Numbered from the stretch's first letter, positions 50,428 to 61,073 are shown. The stretch is 64,000 bases of DNA from Parabacteroides sp900760525 (GCF_049860805.1 NZ_CP187555.1:3534001-3598000); one strand, 5' to 3'. Notes: generated by a model from the letters alone, not told the origin. Translations and numbers: made by a program.

Positions 50428-52269
50428 TTAATACCCTTCATTCTGCGGGAAATTCGCACCCGAGTTCGCTTCGATTACCTGTAATGGTATTGGATATTGC
50501 CATTGATAATTCTGAATATTAGGACCTGCACCCTTCAGTTCGTTTGTTGCGGCCGGGAAACGATATCCATATTTACGTGTACGCTCTACTAAAATCGGAT
50601 TTTCCTTAGTTGACAAACGGGACAATGTTACCGCACGATGCTCTTCACCATACAGTTCACGGGCACGTTCATCCAAAATATAGTCTAACGTCACATCAGC
50701 AGCCGTACACAACGGAGCTTTGGCGCGGGCACGAACAACATTGATAGCTTCTGCCGCACTTGCCTTATCACCTTTATTCAAATATGCCTCTGCCAACAAC
50801 AGATAAGTCTCAGCCAGACGAATTACATACCAATCCGGATCATATCGGCGATAGTCACCATCTACATGTTTATCCGTACCGAACTTCCAAATACGCGGGA
50901 AAAGAGTGACCGTATCATTAGCCGTTACTTTATAAAGATCGGCATCCGGATCACCGGCAGCTTTTTTAGATTCATATAAAGCCTTCGCTTCGTCAATAGC
51001 CTGCCTCCATGGCTTGCCGCCCGACTGATACAGATTACGCTGAATCATCTCTTCAGAGCCACGAACATCACTACCACAGCCATTCCACAGATCACCCAAG
51101 AACCATTCAGTCGGGTGGCAAGTTCCACCACCACCGTACCCTGTCGAGTCGGTTGCTACATTCGACTTATTCTTATTCGCGTCATAGTCTGCCTTACTAT
51201 TTGTAAAGGTTACAGCCCCCCAACCGAATATCTGAATAATTTCACCATTCGACAAAGTTCTTTTCTTGTCCACGTTATAGAAATTGGAAACAAAAGCCTG
51301 TTCGATATGGCATTTTGCAGGAGCAGAACCCCAGCTTACGACACCACCGCCACCGGTATTGCTGATTCGTCCTTCATAATCATATTGAGCGACCCAGATT
51401 GCTTCCTTATTTCCTTCCTGATAATTAAAATTCCCCATACGGAACAAGTCCCAATAAGAACTATGAGGATTGCCATAGCGGTCTGTAGCCTCACCCGCAC
51501 GGGTTCCGAAACGTTCCGTCATCAGATGATAATCACCATCTGTTCCATCGATCACACGTTTTGCAGCTGCAATTGCTTTATCATAATCACCGATACAAAT
51601 AGCTACTTCAGCCAGCATATGGTCTGCAGCCGCTTTCACGATACGGCCGTTTTTCGTTGTTGTCAACGGTAAATTCTGAGCTGCCCATTCGAAATCTTCA
51701 GCACATTGTTTCCACACATCGATACGAGGAGAGCGTTCATAATCCACTTTCGCTGAACGCGCAGGTTCCAACATAATCGGAGTGTCACCATACATTCCAG
51801 CCAGGCATCGATGAGCCCATGCACGGAAGAAGATCGCTTCCGCCCGAACCTCATTCTTCTGAGTGTCACTATCCCATTTGATATCACGATTATCGATAGC
51901 GTCGATAATTACATTTGATTGTTGGACAATCTTGCATAAATTATCATACCAATGACGTGAATAGCCCGGTTCGCCAGGAGTAAACGTCTTCCAGTTACTT
52001 GTAATATAATTCTGGTCTGTTGCAGCAAAAGTATCCAAACCCATACCAGTCATAAAGTAGTTATGATTGCCCCATACGCCAAAAAACAAGTACTGAATAC
52101 GACCATGTAAATAACCGATCGCCATGTCTAACTCTGCAGGTGTATTATAAGATGTCGAAGAAGTATATTCGTATGATTTTTCTTCCAGGAAATCATTGTC
52201 ACAGCTAACTAATCCACACATGGACAAAGAGCCAACAACCGTTCCTAATAATATATTTTTGATTTTCAT
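50428..52269 (-). CDS. SusD/RagB-family outer-membrane glycan-binding lipoprotein
   Basis: The 613-residue product has a lipobox (GLVSC, Cys23) followed by DNDFLEEKSYEYTSSTSYNTPAELDMAIGYLHG, a typical SusD start. It contains the TPR-like core with RAWAHRCLAGMYGDTPIML and the C-terminal SusD signature (WYVIRLAETYLLLAEAYLNKGDKASAAEAINVVRARAKAP, LDYILDERARELYGEEHRAVTLSR). It forms the lid of the SusC transporter on the cell surface. It follows susC by 12 bp. No glycosidase sits directly beside this pair, so its substrate is open. Confidence 0.96.
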   Translation of the reverse strand: MKIKNILLGTVVGSLSMCGLVSCDNDFLEEKSYEYTSSTSYNTPAELDMAIGYLHGRIQYLFFGVWGNHNYFMTGMGLDTFAATDQNYITSNWKTFTPGEPGYSRHWYDNLCKIVQQSNVIIDAIDNRDIKWDSDTQKNEVRAEAIFFRAWAHRCLAGMYGDTPIMLEPARSAKVDYERSPRIDVWKQCAEDFEWAAQNLPLTTTKNGRIVKAAADHMLAEVAICIGDYDKAIAAAKRVIDGTDGDYHLMTERFGTRAGEATDRYGNPHSSYWDLFRMGNFNYQEGNKEAIWVAQYDYEGRISNTGGGGVVSWGSAPAKCHIEQAFVSNFYNVDKKRTLSNGEIIQIFGWGAVTFTNSKADYDANKNKSNVATDSTGYGGGGTCHPTEWFLGDLWNGCGSDVRGSEEMIQRNLYQSGGKPWRQAIDEAKALYESKKAAGDPDADLYKVTANDTVTLFPRIWKFGTDKHVDGDYRRYDPDWYVIRLAETYLLLAEAYLNKGDKASAAEAINVVRARAKAPLCTAADVTLDYILDERARELYGEEHRAVTLSRLSTKENPILVERTRKYGYRFPAATNELKGAGPNIQNYQWQYPIPLQVIEANSGANFPQNEGY

Positions 52270-52281
52270 ATCCGTTCAGTT

Positions 52282-55200
52282 TTAGAATGTTATATTAGCA
52301 CCAATTGTAATTGTCCGATAAGCAGGCTTACTTCCATAACGAGCACTACCAGGACCTGCAGCAATCGTACCGCCTGTTTCAGGATCCAGACCAGACCAGC
52401 CAGTAATAGTGAACAAGTCCGTACCACTCAGATAAAGACGCAAATTCTGAATATTAGCTTTTTTTACCCACGGCTGGTCAAATGTATAAGAGAGACTTAA
52501 ATCTTTCAGTTTCAAATACTGGCGTTGAGACCAGAAATAATAGGAATAAGTGTTTACATACCCCAGGCGCGGATGGTCGTTTGTCGGATTATTCTCACTC
52601 CATGGAGCTACTTTCAACTGAGCGCCTGATGTCGTTGCCGTATTATGGTAATTACCAAACGGGTCACTACCGATAAAATGAGAACTATTACCAGCATCCC
52701 AACGGAAGTTGAAATACAGAGAGAAGTTCTTCCAACTTAACGTATTGCTCAAATTGATCGTGAACAGCGGATCCATATCACCAATGCAATGACGGTCATC
52801 CGTACTGATCTTACCATCACCGTTATAATCCAGGAATTTGATATCACCAGGTACAGCATTCGGTTGAATCTTATTACCGTTCACATCTATATAGTTGTCA
52901 ATCTCAGCCTGAGACTGGAAAATGCCTAACTTTTTCAGGTCCCATGCAGCGTTAATCGACTCACCTATTACTAATGCACGAGCAACTTCATAACCATTTG
53001 TTGTCGCATTACCGGTATCGTTAGCTTCTTCTCCATTAGCATCTTTACCGAAAAGGTGAACAATCTTATTTTTGTTACGATAGAAAGTCAATCCACTTTC
53101 CCAACGGAAATTATCTTTACCGTCGCCATTTATATTGATTGTATTCAAAGCCAGTTCGACCCCACGATTCATCACTTCACCCGCATTAAACTTTGCTTCC
53201 GAAAAACCGGTCATATAAGGCAATGAACGGTTAAGTAACATATCATTTGTCTTTGATTTATAAACATCGATAGAACCGGAAATACGTCCGTCCAAGAATC
53301 CGAAATCAAGACCGAAGTTACCAGTTTTAGTTGTCGCCCAGGTCAATTCCTCATTTGCCAACGAATTCTGATAGATATACAATGAAGATGCATCATACCA
53401 AGTATAACCGGAAGCGACTGTTGCCAATGTAGCATAGGCTTCGATACTCTGATTACCGGTCAAACCATAGGATCCTCTCAACTTCAAAAAACTCAATCCC
53501 GGAATTACATTCTGCATAAAATCTTCCTGGGACAATGTCCAAGCAGCAGACACACCTGGGAAGTTAGCCCATTTACTACCTTTTGCAAATCCAGAAAAAC
53601 CATCACGACGGAAGTTTGCCGTCAGATAATACTTGTTTGCATAGTTATAATTGACACGAGCCATATAACCGACATTCTGCCATTCCTTCAATGTCTTGTT
53701 AATCTGTTGAGTCGTTGCCAAGTTCTGTCCGTACGGGCCTAATACAGTCGGTAATTTGAAACCGCTATAAGCAGTTTTCAACTGATTCTGATGAGTTGCG
53801 TCACGCGTATAACCGAGCATCGCATCCAAATGGTTCTTTCCGAAATCTTTCGTATAAGTAAACACATTATCCATTGTCCACGCATACGTCTGGTTAATCT
53901 CCGATTTACCATTTGCCTCCACCGTATATTTATACGGATCAGCCAGTTCCTCTACTTTTCTCGTATCTAAAAAATATTGAGGGTTTACAAACATATCGAC
54001 ATTATTCGTATTCTTTACCGCATTCATGGTAAACTTATAGCTCAGGCCTTTTACAAACGGGAAATCGATCTGTACAAATCCTGTTCCATTCAGATTATCA
54101 TACTTCTTCTCGCGATCTGTCCACAAATAAGAAGTAGTTTCGGAAGAACTCCAGAACGGACTGGCAACATTACCATTTGCATATCTTTCATACCAATCAG
54201 TATAGCCATCATAACGTACATACTTATGACTATAGGGAGACAGCCATGTTGCAGACTGAATATTTGCAATCTGGCCGGGATTAGAGGCATTATAATAAGA
54301 TGCACGCATACCTACTGTCAACCAATCAGTAACTTTTGCATCCATTTTTGCCATGAAAGTCAACTTTTTATAGTCATCACCAATAATCAAGCCATCCTGT
54401 TTCATATAACCGGCTGACAGATAGTAATTCACTCTATCCGAAGCATTACCGGAAATACTTAGGTTATAATTCTGGATCTGTGCATTCTGAGATACCTCAT
54501 CAATCCAATCAACCCATCCTCCTGCATTATAAACTTCCAGTTCTTCCGCATTCAGCAACTGTGCAGCATCCAGACCTACGCTCGGATCAATTGAACCCTC
54601 AGCAATCATCGCTTCACGGCGACGATTCAAAAATTCGCTTTGATCCGTTACCATCTGCGGTTTTCTTGTCCAACTCTGAATACCATAATAAGCATCCAGA
54701 TTAACTGTCGGTTTGGAAGAACGACCACGTTTGGTTGTAATAATAATTACACCATTTGCAGAACGTGAACCGTAGATAGCAGCAGAACTGGCATCTTTCA
54801 GGACATCGATAGACTCAACATCTGTCATGGCAATTTCATTGATACTACCATTAAAGATGGAACCATCGACAACCAACAACGGTTTGTTCAAACTTGCCTC
54901 CGAAGGACCTGTAATAATAGAATTCATACCACGAATCGTCATTGAAGCCGTATTATCACCACCGGCATCTGTCGTCGGAGAATAATTAAAGCCCGGAATC
55001 TTACTTGACAAAGCCACCAAAGCATTTACATTTGCCAACTGTGTCAAAGGAGAATCTTCCAATTTAACACTGGAAATAGACCCTGCCAAATCTTTTTTAC
55101 GGGATGTACCATACCCAACAACAACAACCTCATCCAATGCCATATTGTCTTCCTGCAATTTCACAGTCAGACTCTTGGCATTCCCCACCTTTATTTCTTG

Positions 55201-55449
55201 TGTCTGGAAACCGACATAAGAAAATACCAATACGGCATTACTGCCGCCCGGAACATCAGGAATTGTAAACTTTCCATCGCCATCGGTCAATGTACCGACA
55301 GTCGTTCCTTTTACCATCACATTTACGCCTGGAAGCTCCATACCTCCTGCATCAACCACCTTTCCTGAAATAGAAATCTGGGCAAATGCTTGCAATCCTA
55401 CGCATAGGAAACATAGCAATAATAGAATTCGATTTCTCATAATCTCCAA
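52282..55449 (-). CDS. SusC/RagA-family TonB-dependent transporter
   Basis: The 1055-residue product has a signal peptide. A carboxypeptidase-regulatory-like domain follows (about 25-100, ISGKVVDAGGMELPGVNVMVKGTTVGTLTDGDGKF), then the TonB box region (ALDEVVVVGYGTSRKKDLAGSISSV), a plug with PLLVVDGSI and DVESIDVLKDASSAAIYGSRSANGVIIITTKRG, and a 22-strand barrel ending in FKPAYRTITIGANITF-type sequence. It imports oligosaccharides, or other large nutrients, across the outer membrane with its SusD partner. MEIMRNR or MRNR (nine bases later) may be the start. The divergent AraC-type gene is the likely regulator. Confidence 0.96.
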   Translation of the reverse strand: MEIMRNRILLLLCFLCVGLQAFAQISISGKVVDAGGMELPGVNVMVKGTTVGTLTDGDGKFTIPDVPGGSNAVLVFSYVGFQTQEIKVGNAKSLTVKLQEDNMALDEVVVVGYGTSRKKDLAGSISSVKLEDSPLTQLANVNALVALSSKIPGFNYSPTTDAGGDNTASMTIRGMNSIITGPSEASLNKPLLVVDGSIFNGSINEIAMTDVESIDVLKDASSAAIYGSRSANGVIIITTKRGRSSKPTVNLDAYYGIQSWTRKPQMVTDQSEFLNRRREAMIAEGSIDPSVGLDAAQLLNAEELEVYNAGGWVDWIDEVSQNAQIQNYNLSISGNASDRVNYYLSAGYMKQDGLIIGDDYKKLTFMAKMDAKVTDWLTVGMRASYYNASNPGQIANIQSATWLSPYSHKYVRYDGYTDWYERYANGNVASPFWSSSETTSYLWTDREKKYDNLNGTGFVQIDFPFVKGLSYKFTMNAVKNTNNVDMFVNPQYFLDTRKVEELADPYKYTVEANGKSEINQTYAWTMDNVFTYTKDFGKNHLDAMLGYTRDATHQNQLKTAYSGFKLPTVLGPYGQNLATTQQINKTLKEWQNVGYMARVNYNYANKYYLTANFRRDGFSGFAKGSKWANFPGVSAAWTLSQEDFMQNVIPGLSFLKLRGSYGLTGNQSIEAYATLATVASGYTWYDASSLYIYQNSLANEELTWATTKTGNFGLDFGFLDGRISGSIDVYKSKTNDMLLNRSLPYMTGFSEAKFNAGEVMNRGVELALNTININGDGKDNFRWESGLTFYRNKNKIVHLFGKDANGEEANDTGNATTNGYEVARALVIGESINAAWDLKKLGIFQSQAEIDNYIDVNGNKIQPNAVPGDIKFLDYNGDGKISTDDRHCIGDMDPLFTINLSNTLSWKNFSLYFNFRWDAGNSSHFIGSDPFGNYHNTATTSGAQLKVAPWSENNPTNDHPRLGYVNTYSYYFWSQRQYLKLKDLSLSYTFDQPWVKKANIQNLRLYLSGTDLFTITGWSGLDPETGGTIAAGPGSARYGSKPAYRTITIGANITF

Positions 55450-55539
55450 ACTTTATTAGGTTAAACGATATTTATTTTCACAAATATCCGCCTTTGTTGT
55501 CTTTAAAATCATGAAAAAATGATATTTTTCCCTCGGTTT

Positions 55540-55569
55540 TTGACAGATGTAATAAATTTAATATCTTTG
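55540..55569 (+). promoter_or_regulatory. Promoter of the AraC-type regulator
   Basis: TTG at 55540-55542, a 19-nt spacer and TATCTTTG at 55562-55569 match the consensus. The region is shared with the divergent susC promoter area. Confidence 0.7.
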
Positions 55570-55639
55570 TAAACAGAGATAAATGTAATCTTCACTCAGA
55601 AAAACATTTTATCCGGAAATACCCAAAAAGAAAAACTAA

Positions 55640-56560
55640 ATGGATTTCGATCGCAGCAAACATAACGTCATAAAGTACTTACCGACAAATAATGATGAAA
55701 ATATCTGGGGAATGTCAATCAGCGGTATAGGCTTTCAGTCTATCGATCCGAAAGACAACTATCCCCTTAAAGGCCATCCAATCGGATACACGTTCAACCC
55801 CGACCGGGGTCGGATTATCGATGAGTTCGCACTGGTTTATATCATAAGAGGGGAAGGGACTTTCTCTTCTATCAATTGTTCGGAAAAGAAAATATCAAAA
55901 GGAGACGCTTTCTTCATATTCCCAGGACAATGGCATAGCTATCAACCTGTCGCCAATGTAGGATGGGATGAATATTATGTGACCTTCCAAGGTGATTATT
56001 TCGTAAAATTACTAAACGAAATTATTAACCGCGCAAATCCCATCTTTCATATCGGCATAAATGACCAGATTGTCAAGCATTTCGGGGAAATGCTTGACTG
56101 TGCCAGGGCACAGAAGTCTGGGTTCCAGGCTGTTTTGGCGGGAATTACGATGCATACGATCGGCTTGATCTATTCGATTAGCAAGAATCAGGATTACGGA
56201 CCGGTCTCCATGCAGAAGATACAGGAGGCATGCGTACTGATGCGGGAAAACATTTACGACAAGTTTACGCCCGAGGACATTGCGAAATCCATAAACATGA
56301 GCTATTCCAATTTCAGAAAGTCATTCAAACAATACACCGGAATCGCCCCTCATCAATATATGCTACAACTGAAGCTCAGCAAGATCAAGGATCTGCTAAG
56401 CAGTACGGAAATGTCGATCCAGGACATCGCAATGAAGCTCAACTTCGAATCGGCCGACTATTTTTCTTACTTTTTCAGAAGCAAGACGGGCATAAACCCG
56501 CTCTCTTACCGGAAAGAAATCGAAAAGCAGCGGGAGAAAGCCAAAAAGAATTCGCATTAA
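55640..56560 (+). CDS. AraC-family transcriptional regulator
   Basis: The 306-residue product has an N-terminal cupin-type sensor (about 45-170, IIRGEGTFSSINCSEKKISKGDAFFIFPGQWHSYQP). The C-terminal double helix-turn-helix (about 205-298) reads FTPEDIAKSINMSYSNFRKSFKQYTGIAPHQYMLQLKLSKIKDLLSST and IQDIAMKLNFESADYFSYFFRSKTGINPLSYRK. It binds DNA in response to a small ligand, often a sugar. Divergent placement beside susC suggests that it controls that operon. Confidence 0.93.
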   Translation: MDFDRSKHNVIKYLPTNNDENIWGMSISGIGFQSIDPKDNYPLKGHPIGYTFNPDRGRIIDEFALVYIIRGEGTFSSINCSEKKISKGDAFFIFPGQWHSYQPVANVGWDEYYVTFQGDYFVKLLNEIINRANPIFHIGINDQIVKHFGEMLDCARAQKSGFQAVLAGITMHTIGLIYSISKNQDYGPVSMQKIQEACVLMRENIYDKFTPEDIAKSINMSYSNFRKSFKQYTGIAPHQYMLQLKLSKIKDLLSSTEMSIQDIAMKLNFESADYFSYFFRSKTGINPLSYRKEIEKQREKAKKNSH

Positions 56561-56573
56561 AGGGTTCCCTCGA

Positions 56574-58187
56574 TCAGAAACCCCGGCCGAACTTATGCCA
56601 AAGTTGTCCTTCCATTTCTTCCCAGCAACGCAAGGTCGAATAGATAAAATCGAAGGAATAGCGGGTAAGATAGGCTCGGGCTTCTTCCTTTTTGCCTTCC
56701 CGGATAAGAGCCGATACTTTGTTTTCGACCAAAGGCATCTCGTCTGCCGCCTTCTGCTCGAAGGAGAGGACGGCAGGCTCGATCAGTTTGCGGCCATGTC
56801 CCCAACTCACCTGCGCCAGACGGTTCGTACGGCGGTAAGTCCAAAGGGCGGCATCCGGACGATAACGCTTATGTCCACAAACCTTAAAACTTTCGGGGAC
56901 GTCTGTCATCCCGGCAAACAACGGCACACGGGGACTCTCGCCCGGATTATCCTCCGACCACCAGCAAACGCCTCCCACCTCGTCCGGCAACCAGTCACGG
57001 CACTGGATCACAAATGAATAAGCACACCAGACTACCGATATCGTCCGCTGTTTCCCGATCTTCTTTTCACCGCGCTGTGCATTTAGGAAATCAAACATAT
57101 CGTTCGTCATCCAGTTTTGGGCCAGCGGGCTTTTATATGTCGTATCGCGCTCGGTTCCATCTTTATCCTTGATCTTCTTCGTAACCATCATATCTTTTGT
57201 CATATCCCATTCCGTACCCTCGTACGTTTCACGCAGCAGACGGTTCATATCCGCCAAAGAGACTTGCCGGTCGGGCTTGACAGACAAAGGAAGTTCCTCC
57301 ATATCCATCGACAGGTCCAAAGAGGGAGCAAGCGTTTTCAAAACAAAAAAGTCGCGGATGGTAAAAGGCTTCTTCCCTGTTTCGTGGATAACTTTCCAAA
57401 ACTTAAAAGGTTCTTTCCCGTCCCAATATCCCAACTTGCGGGCTTTTTCTTTAAGCCCTTCGCTATACATATAATTATCCTTGTCCTTGAAATCGACATC
57501 GGAGATGCGAGGCGTGTTGGCCGAAACCGTCACATGGTCGTCCGGTATGCACCGGGCGACCCACAAAGCTCCCGGCTCTTCCGGCCCAGCACCCGTAATT
57601 TCGAAAAACCAAAGTTCTTTTTTATCGGCGACCGTCAGGCATTCCCCGCCGTCACGATAGCCGTATTGCTCCGCCAAGCGCCCCATCAACAAGACCGCTT
57701 CACGTGCCGTACTGCAACGTTGCAAGGCGATTCCCTGCAAATCCTCGATATGGAACAGTCCTTTCGGATTGCGCAGCTCTTTACGTCCGACAATCGTCGT
57801 TTCTCCCATCGCCAGTTGTTTCTCGTTCATACAAGGATAACCGGTATTCAGGTAAGCGTATGTATGAGGCGCCTGCGGGATAGAGCCTTTCAGCTTTACG
57901 CCCAAACGATCGTTTTTACTTTCCGTGTGACGTAGATCCCAGTAGATATCGAGCATTGCCGTATCCGGCCAGTTTTGAGCAGGCACAACCTCCATCCAGG
58001 TGCGCGAGGTCCCGTCGCAGGTCTGCGAGGTCATAACCGAACCGTCGGTCGTCGCCAGTTTGCCGGCAGCAATACTTGTACAACTTTCATCCGGATTTGT
58101 TAATTCGACTACACGGTCCTGAGCATAGAGAGAGGTCGCGACACAACAAAGGCATACAATCGCCTTATATACTTTTTTCTTCATCAT
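56574..58187 (-). CDS. Peptidase family C69 (dipeptidase A-like), secreted
   Basis: The start at 58187 (MMKKKVYKAIVCLCCVATSLYAQ) opens a signal peptide; the longer frame adds 21 unrelated residues. The 537-residue product has the Ntn-hydrolase start DESCTSIAAGKLATTDGSVM, whose cysteine becomes the catalytic N-terminal residue after processing. Other C69 blocks follow (LTVADKKELWFFEITG, PRISDVDFKDKDNYMYS, and SPRVPLFAGMTDVPESF). The family cleaves dipeptides. The signal peptide places it in the periplasm or beyond. It stands convergent to the AraC gene, with 13 bp between the stops. Confidence 0.9.
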   Translation of the reverse strand: MMKKKVYKAIVCLCCVATSLYAQDRVVELTNPDESCTSIAAGKLATTDGSVMTSQTCDGTSRTWMEVVPAQNWPDTAMLDIYWDLRHTESKNDRLGVKLKGSIPQAPHTYAYLNTGYPCMNEKQLAMGETTIVGRKELRNPKGLFHIEDLQGIALQRCSTAREAVLLMGRLAEQYGYRDGGECLTVADKKELWFFEITGAGPEEPGALWVARCIPDDHVTVSANTPRISDVDFKDKDNYMYSEGLKEKARKLGYWDGKEPFKFWKVIHETGKKPFTIRDFFVLKTLAPSLDLSMDMEELPLSVKPDRQVSLADMNRLLRETYEGTEWDMTKDMMVTKKIKDKDGTERDTTYKSPLAQNWMTNDMFDFLNAQRGEKKIGKQRTISVVWCAYSFVIQCRDWLPDEVGGVCWWSEDNPGESPRVPLFAGMTDVPESFKVCGHKRYRPDAALWTYRRTNRLAQVSWGHGRKLIEPAVLSFEQKAADEMPLVENKVSALIREGKKEEARAYLTRYSFDFIYSTLRCWEEMEGQLWHKFGRGF

Positions 58188-58412
58188 CGATTTGTAAAGC
58201 TTATCATTTCGGGTGGCAAATATAAGACTTTCCTTCCACATAAGAGACATTACTCATGCCTTCGAAATTCATGAGAAAAACATACGAAAAGTTCGTTTCT
58301 CCCGCAGGCAAGGAGTTTGCATGCAATATTTACCTATTTTTGTTAGGGTATTTATTTTCCAGACGATCTATAATATATAGAAAAAGTATTCACCTTAAAA
58401 AAGGAGGCTATT

Positions 58413-59069
58413 ATGAGACATTTGTTTTTCTTCTTAGCGGTATTCCTGATCGGCTTACCAAGAGGATCTTTTGCACAGGAAAAACATAAAAGATTCTTTT
58501 TCAAAAACTTCCAGGACACCTATGTCTATTACAAGGATGGACGCACCTTTTGTGTTCCGGCCAATTACGATCTGGTAAAAGGTTCATTTGTCTTTATCGA
58601 CAAAGAAGATGAGAACCAGTTGAAACTGTTTGGCGAACAGGAACAGATAGGCAGCGTAAAGGTTGGCGAGCGCACCTTTCTGGCTTCCCGCTTCGGCCCG
58701 ACAGAAATCCTGCAAACGGAACCGGAGTTCAAAATCCATTATCAGCCTCGCTTGCTGGATGATGGTAAAGCTGTTGGTTACGGTATCAAATCGAATACGT
58801 CGGCTACCCGCACTTACTCGCACCTGAATACGCCGGGGTCATCCGTACACCAACTCGACAAAGAAGACGATTGGGTCGGAGAGATTATAAAAGTCTATCT
58901 GATCAAAAAGAACGGGAAAGAAAAGAAGTTCTCAAATGAGAAACAATTCCTGAAAATTTACGGAAAGCATAAGAAAGAGCTCCAGACTTATATTAAGCAG
59001 AAAAGCATCGATTTCAATGCCGCCATGCAGGTGTTCGAGCTTTATAAATATGCAGAGTCTTTACCATAA
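58413..59069 (+). CDS. Secreted protein of unknown function, intact paralogue of the IS110-split gene
   Basis: The 218-residue product has a signal peptide (MRHLFFFLAVFLIGLPRGSFAQ). The mature part has KNFQDTYVYYKDGRTF, GSFVFIDKEDENQLKLF and a basic C-terminal segment (IIKVYLIKKNGKEKKFSNEKQFLKIYGKHKKELQTYIKQKSIDFN...YKYAESL). It aligns end to end with the reconstructed product of 33475-35437. I do not recognise a family. The gene is preceded by a GGAGG-like stretch (AAAAAAGGAGGC at 58397-58408), unusual for this phylum. Confidence 0.75.
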   Translation: MRHLFFFLAVFLIGLPRGSFAQEKHKRFFFKNFQDTYVYYKDGRTFCVPANYDLVKGSFVFIDKEDENQLKLFGEQEQIGSVKVGERTFLASRFGPTEILQTEPEFKIHYQPRLLDDGKAVGYGIKSNTSATRTYSHLNTPGSSVHQLDKEDDWVGEIIKVYLIKKNGKEKKFSNEKQFLKIYGKHKKELQTYIKQKSIDFNAAMQVFELYKYAESLP

Positions 59070-59092
59070 GGGCTATACATTAATATATAAAG

Positions 59093-59126
59093 AAAAAGCC
59101 GGAAGTGGATGCCACTTCCGGCTTTT
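59093..59126. terminator. Bidirectional terminator between the paralogue gene and typA
   Basis: AAAAGCCGGAAGTGG pairs with CCACTTCCGGCTTTT almost perfectly. It serves both convergent genes. Confidence 0.9.
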
Positions 59127-59154
59127 CGATTTATCGTTGTTTCGAAACAATCCC

Positions 59155-60951
59155 TTATCTTCCCTGACGCTTACGTTCGAGTTCGTCGAGAATGATCTTA
59201 CGCATACGCATACTGTTCGGGGTGATTTCCACATATTCATCGCCTTTGATATATTCCAAAGCATCTTCCAGGCTGAACACCGTGGGAGGAGCCAAAGATA
59301 CTTTGTCGTCCGAACCGGAAGCACGCATATTCGTCAGCTTCTTCGATTTCGTTACATTTACAACCAGGTCATTGTCTTTCGTGTGTTCACCAACTACCTG
59401 GCCGGCGTATACTTCTTCCTGGGGAGCGATAAAGAAACGTCCGCGGGATTGCAGGTTGTTCAAGGCATACGCATAGGCTGTACCGGTTTCCATCGCGATG
59501 ATAGAACCATTCGTACGGCGTTCGATATCTCCCTTCCACGGTTGATATTCGAGGAAACGGTGCGCCATGATCGCTTCACCGGCTGATGCAGTCAGGACAG
59601 CATTGTTCAGGCCGATAATACCGCGGGAAGGAATCGTGAACTCCAAATGCATACGGTCGTTCTTGCTTTCCATCATCGTCATTTCACCCTTACGTTTGGT
59701 TACCATATCGATGATACGGCTGGAACATTCTTCCGGCAGATTGACTGTCAGCTGTTCAACAGGTTCGCATTTCTCGCCGTTGATTTCCTTGATAATAACC
59801 TGCGGCTGGCCGACCTGCAATTCGTAGCCTTCACGACGCATGGTTTCGATCAGGACAGACAAGTGAAGCACACCACGTCCGTACACCAACCACGAATCGG
59901 CAGAATCTGTCGGAACCACACGCAAGGCGAGGTTCTTGTCTAATTCCTTCATCAAACGGTCGTAGATATGGCGGGATGTCACGAACTTGCCATCTTTCCC
60001 GAAGAACGGGGAGTTGTTGATCGTAAAGAGCATGGACATCGTCGGTTCGTCGATAGCGATCGTCGGCAGCGGTTCCGGATCGTTTGCATCGGCAATCGTC
60101 TCACCGATTTCGAAACCTTCCACACCGATAATTGCACAGATATCGCCAGACTGGACAGCGTCTACTTTCGTACGCCCCAGCCCTTCGAACACGTCGATTT
60201 CCTTGATCTTCGATTTCACCATCGAGCCGTCACGCTTGCAAAGCATGATGTCCTGTCCTTCGCGCAGTTCGCCACGATGTACACGGCCCACAGCGATACG
60301 GCCTACATATTTGGAATAGTCCAGGGAGGTAATCAACATCTGTGAAGAACCTTCCAATACCTTAGGTTCCGGGATATACTGGATGATGGCATCCAGCAAA
60401 GCGGTAATATCTTCCTTCGGCTCTTTCCAGTCTTCCGACATCCAGCCCTGCTTGGCAGAACCGTAGATAGTCGGGAAGTCGAGCTGTTCTTCCGTCGCAT
60501 CGAGACTGAACATCAGGTCGAACACCATTTCCTGCACCTCTTCCGGGCGACAGTTCGGTTTGTCAACCTTATTAATAACCACAATCGGTTTCAGTCCCAA
60601 CTGGATAGCCTTCTGAAGCACGAAACGGGTCTGCGGCATCGGACCTTCGAAAGCATCGACCAGCAACAGACAACCATCGGCCATGTTCAATACACGCTCC
60701 ACTTCACCTCCGAAGTCGGCGTGTCCCGGAGTATCGATAATGTTGACTTTATAACCTTTATAATTAATAGAGACATTTTTGGCAAGGATCGTAATCCCTC
60801 GTTCGCGTTCCAGGTCGTTATTGTCCAGGAACTGATCCGGCTCTGCCTGTCCTTCACGGAAGAGCTTACCGGCTAATAACATCTTATCCACGAGCGTTGT
60901 TTTACCGTGGTCTACGTGCGCGATAATCGCGATGTTTCTAATCTTTTGCAT
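59155..60951 (-). CDS. typA: Translational GTPase TypA/BipA
   Basis: The 598-residue product has the G-domain motifs AHVDHGKTTLVDKML, DTPGHADFGGEVERVL and NKVDKP. EF-G-like domains II, III and V and the BipA-specific C-terminal domain follow (RGRFFIAPQEEVYAGQVVGEHTKDNDLVVNVTKSKKLTNMRASGSDDKVSLAPP). It assists ribosome assembly and stress or low-temperature growth. It is divergent from rpsO and monocistronic. Confidence 0.97.
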   Translation of the reverse strand: MQKIRNIAIIAHVDHGKTTLVDKMLLAGKLFREGQAEPDQFLDNNDLERERGITILAKNVSINYKGYKVNIIDTPGHADFGGEVERVLNMADGCLLLVDAFEGPMPQTRFVLQKAIQLGLKPIVVINKVDKPNCRPEEVQEMVFDLMFSLDATEEQLDFPTIYGSAKQGWMSEDWKEPKEDITALLDAIIQYIPEPKVLEGSSQMLITSLDYSKYVGRIAVGRVHRGELREGQDIMLCKRDGSMVKSKIKEIDVFEGLGRTKVDAVQSGDICAIIGVEGFEIGETIADANDPEPLPTIAIDEPTMSMLFTINNSPFFGKDGKFVTSRHIYDRLMKELDKNLALRVVPTDSADSWLVYGRGVLHLSVLIETMRREGYELQVGQPQVIIKEINGEKCEPVEQLTVNLPEECSSRIIDMVTKRKGEMTMMESKNDRMHLEFTIPSRGIIGLNNAVLTASAGEAIMAHRFLEYQPWKGDIERRTNGSIIAMETGTAYAYALNNLQSRGRFFIAPQEEVYAGQVVGEHTKDNDLVVNVTKSKKLTNMRASGSDDKVSLAPPTVFSLEDALEYIKGDEYVEITPNSMRMRKIILDELERKRQGR

Positions 60952-61042
60952 TGAAAACTAATTTATTGGCCGCAAAATTACAATAAATTTGCGAGAAGTA
61001 TATGACATTGACGCTTCAAAATAAAAAAGATACATAAAAAAA

Positions 61043-61073
61043 TTTGCCAATCAAAAATGAATACCTACCTTTG
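61043..61073 (+). promoter_or_regulatory. Promoter of rpsO
   Basis: TTTG at 61043-61046, a 19-nt spacer and TACCTTTG at 61066-61073 match the consensus very well. The message would start near 61080, leaving a leader of about 40 nt. Confidence 0.8.

Noticed and set aside
58256..58489. 77-codon frame ahead of the paralogue gene
   Set aside because: It overlaps the start of the well-supported 218-residue protein in another frame and has no recognisable features.
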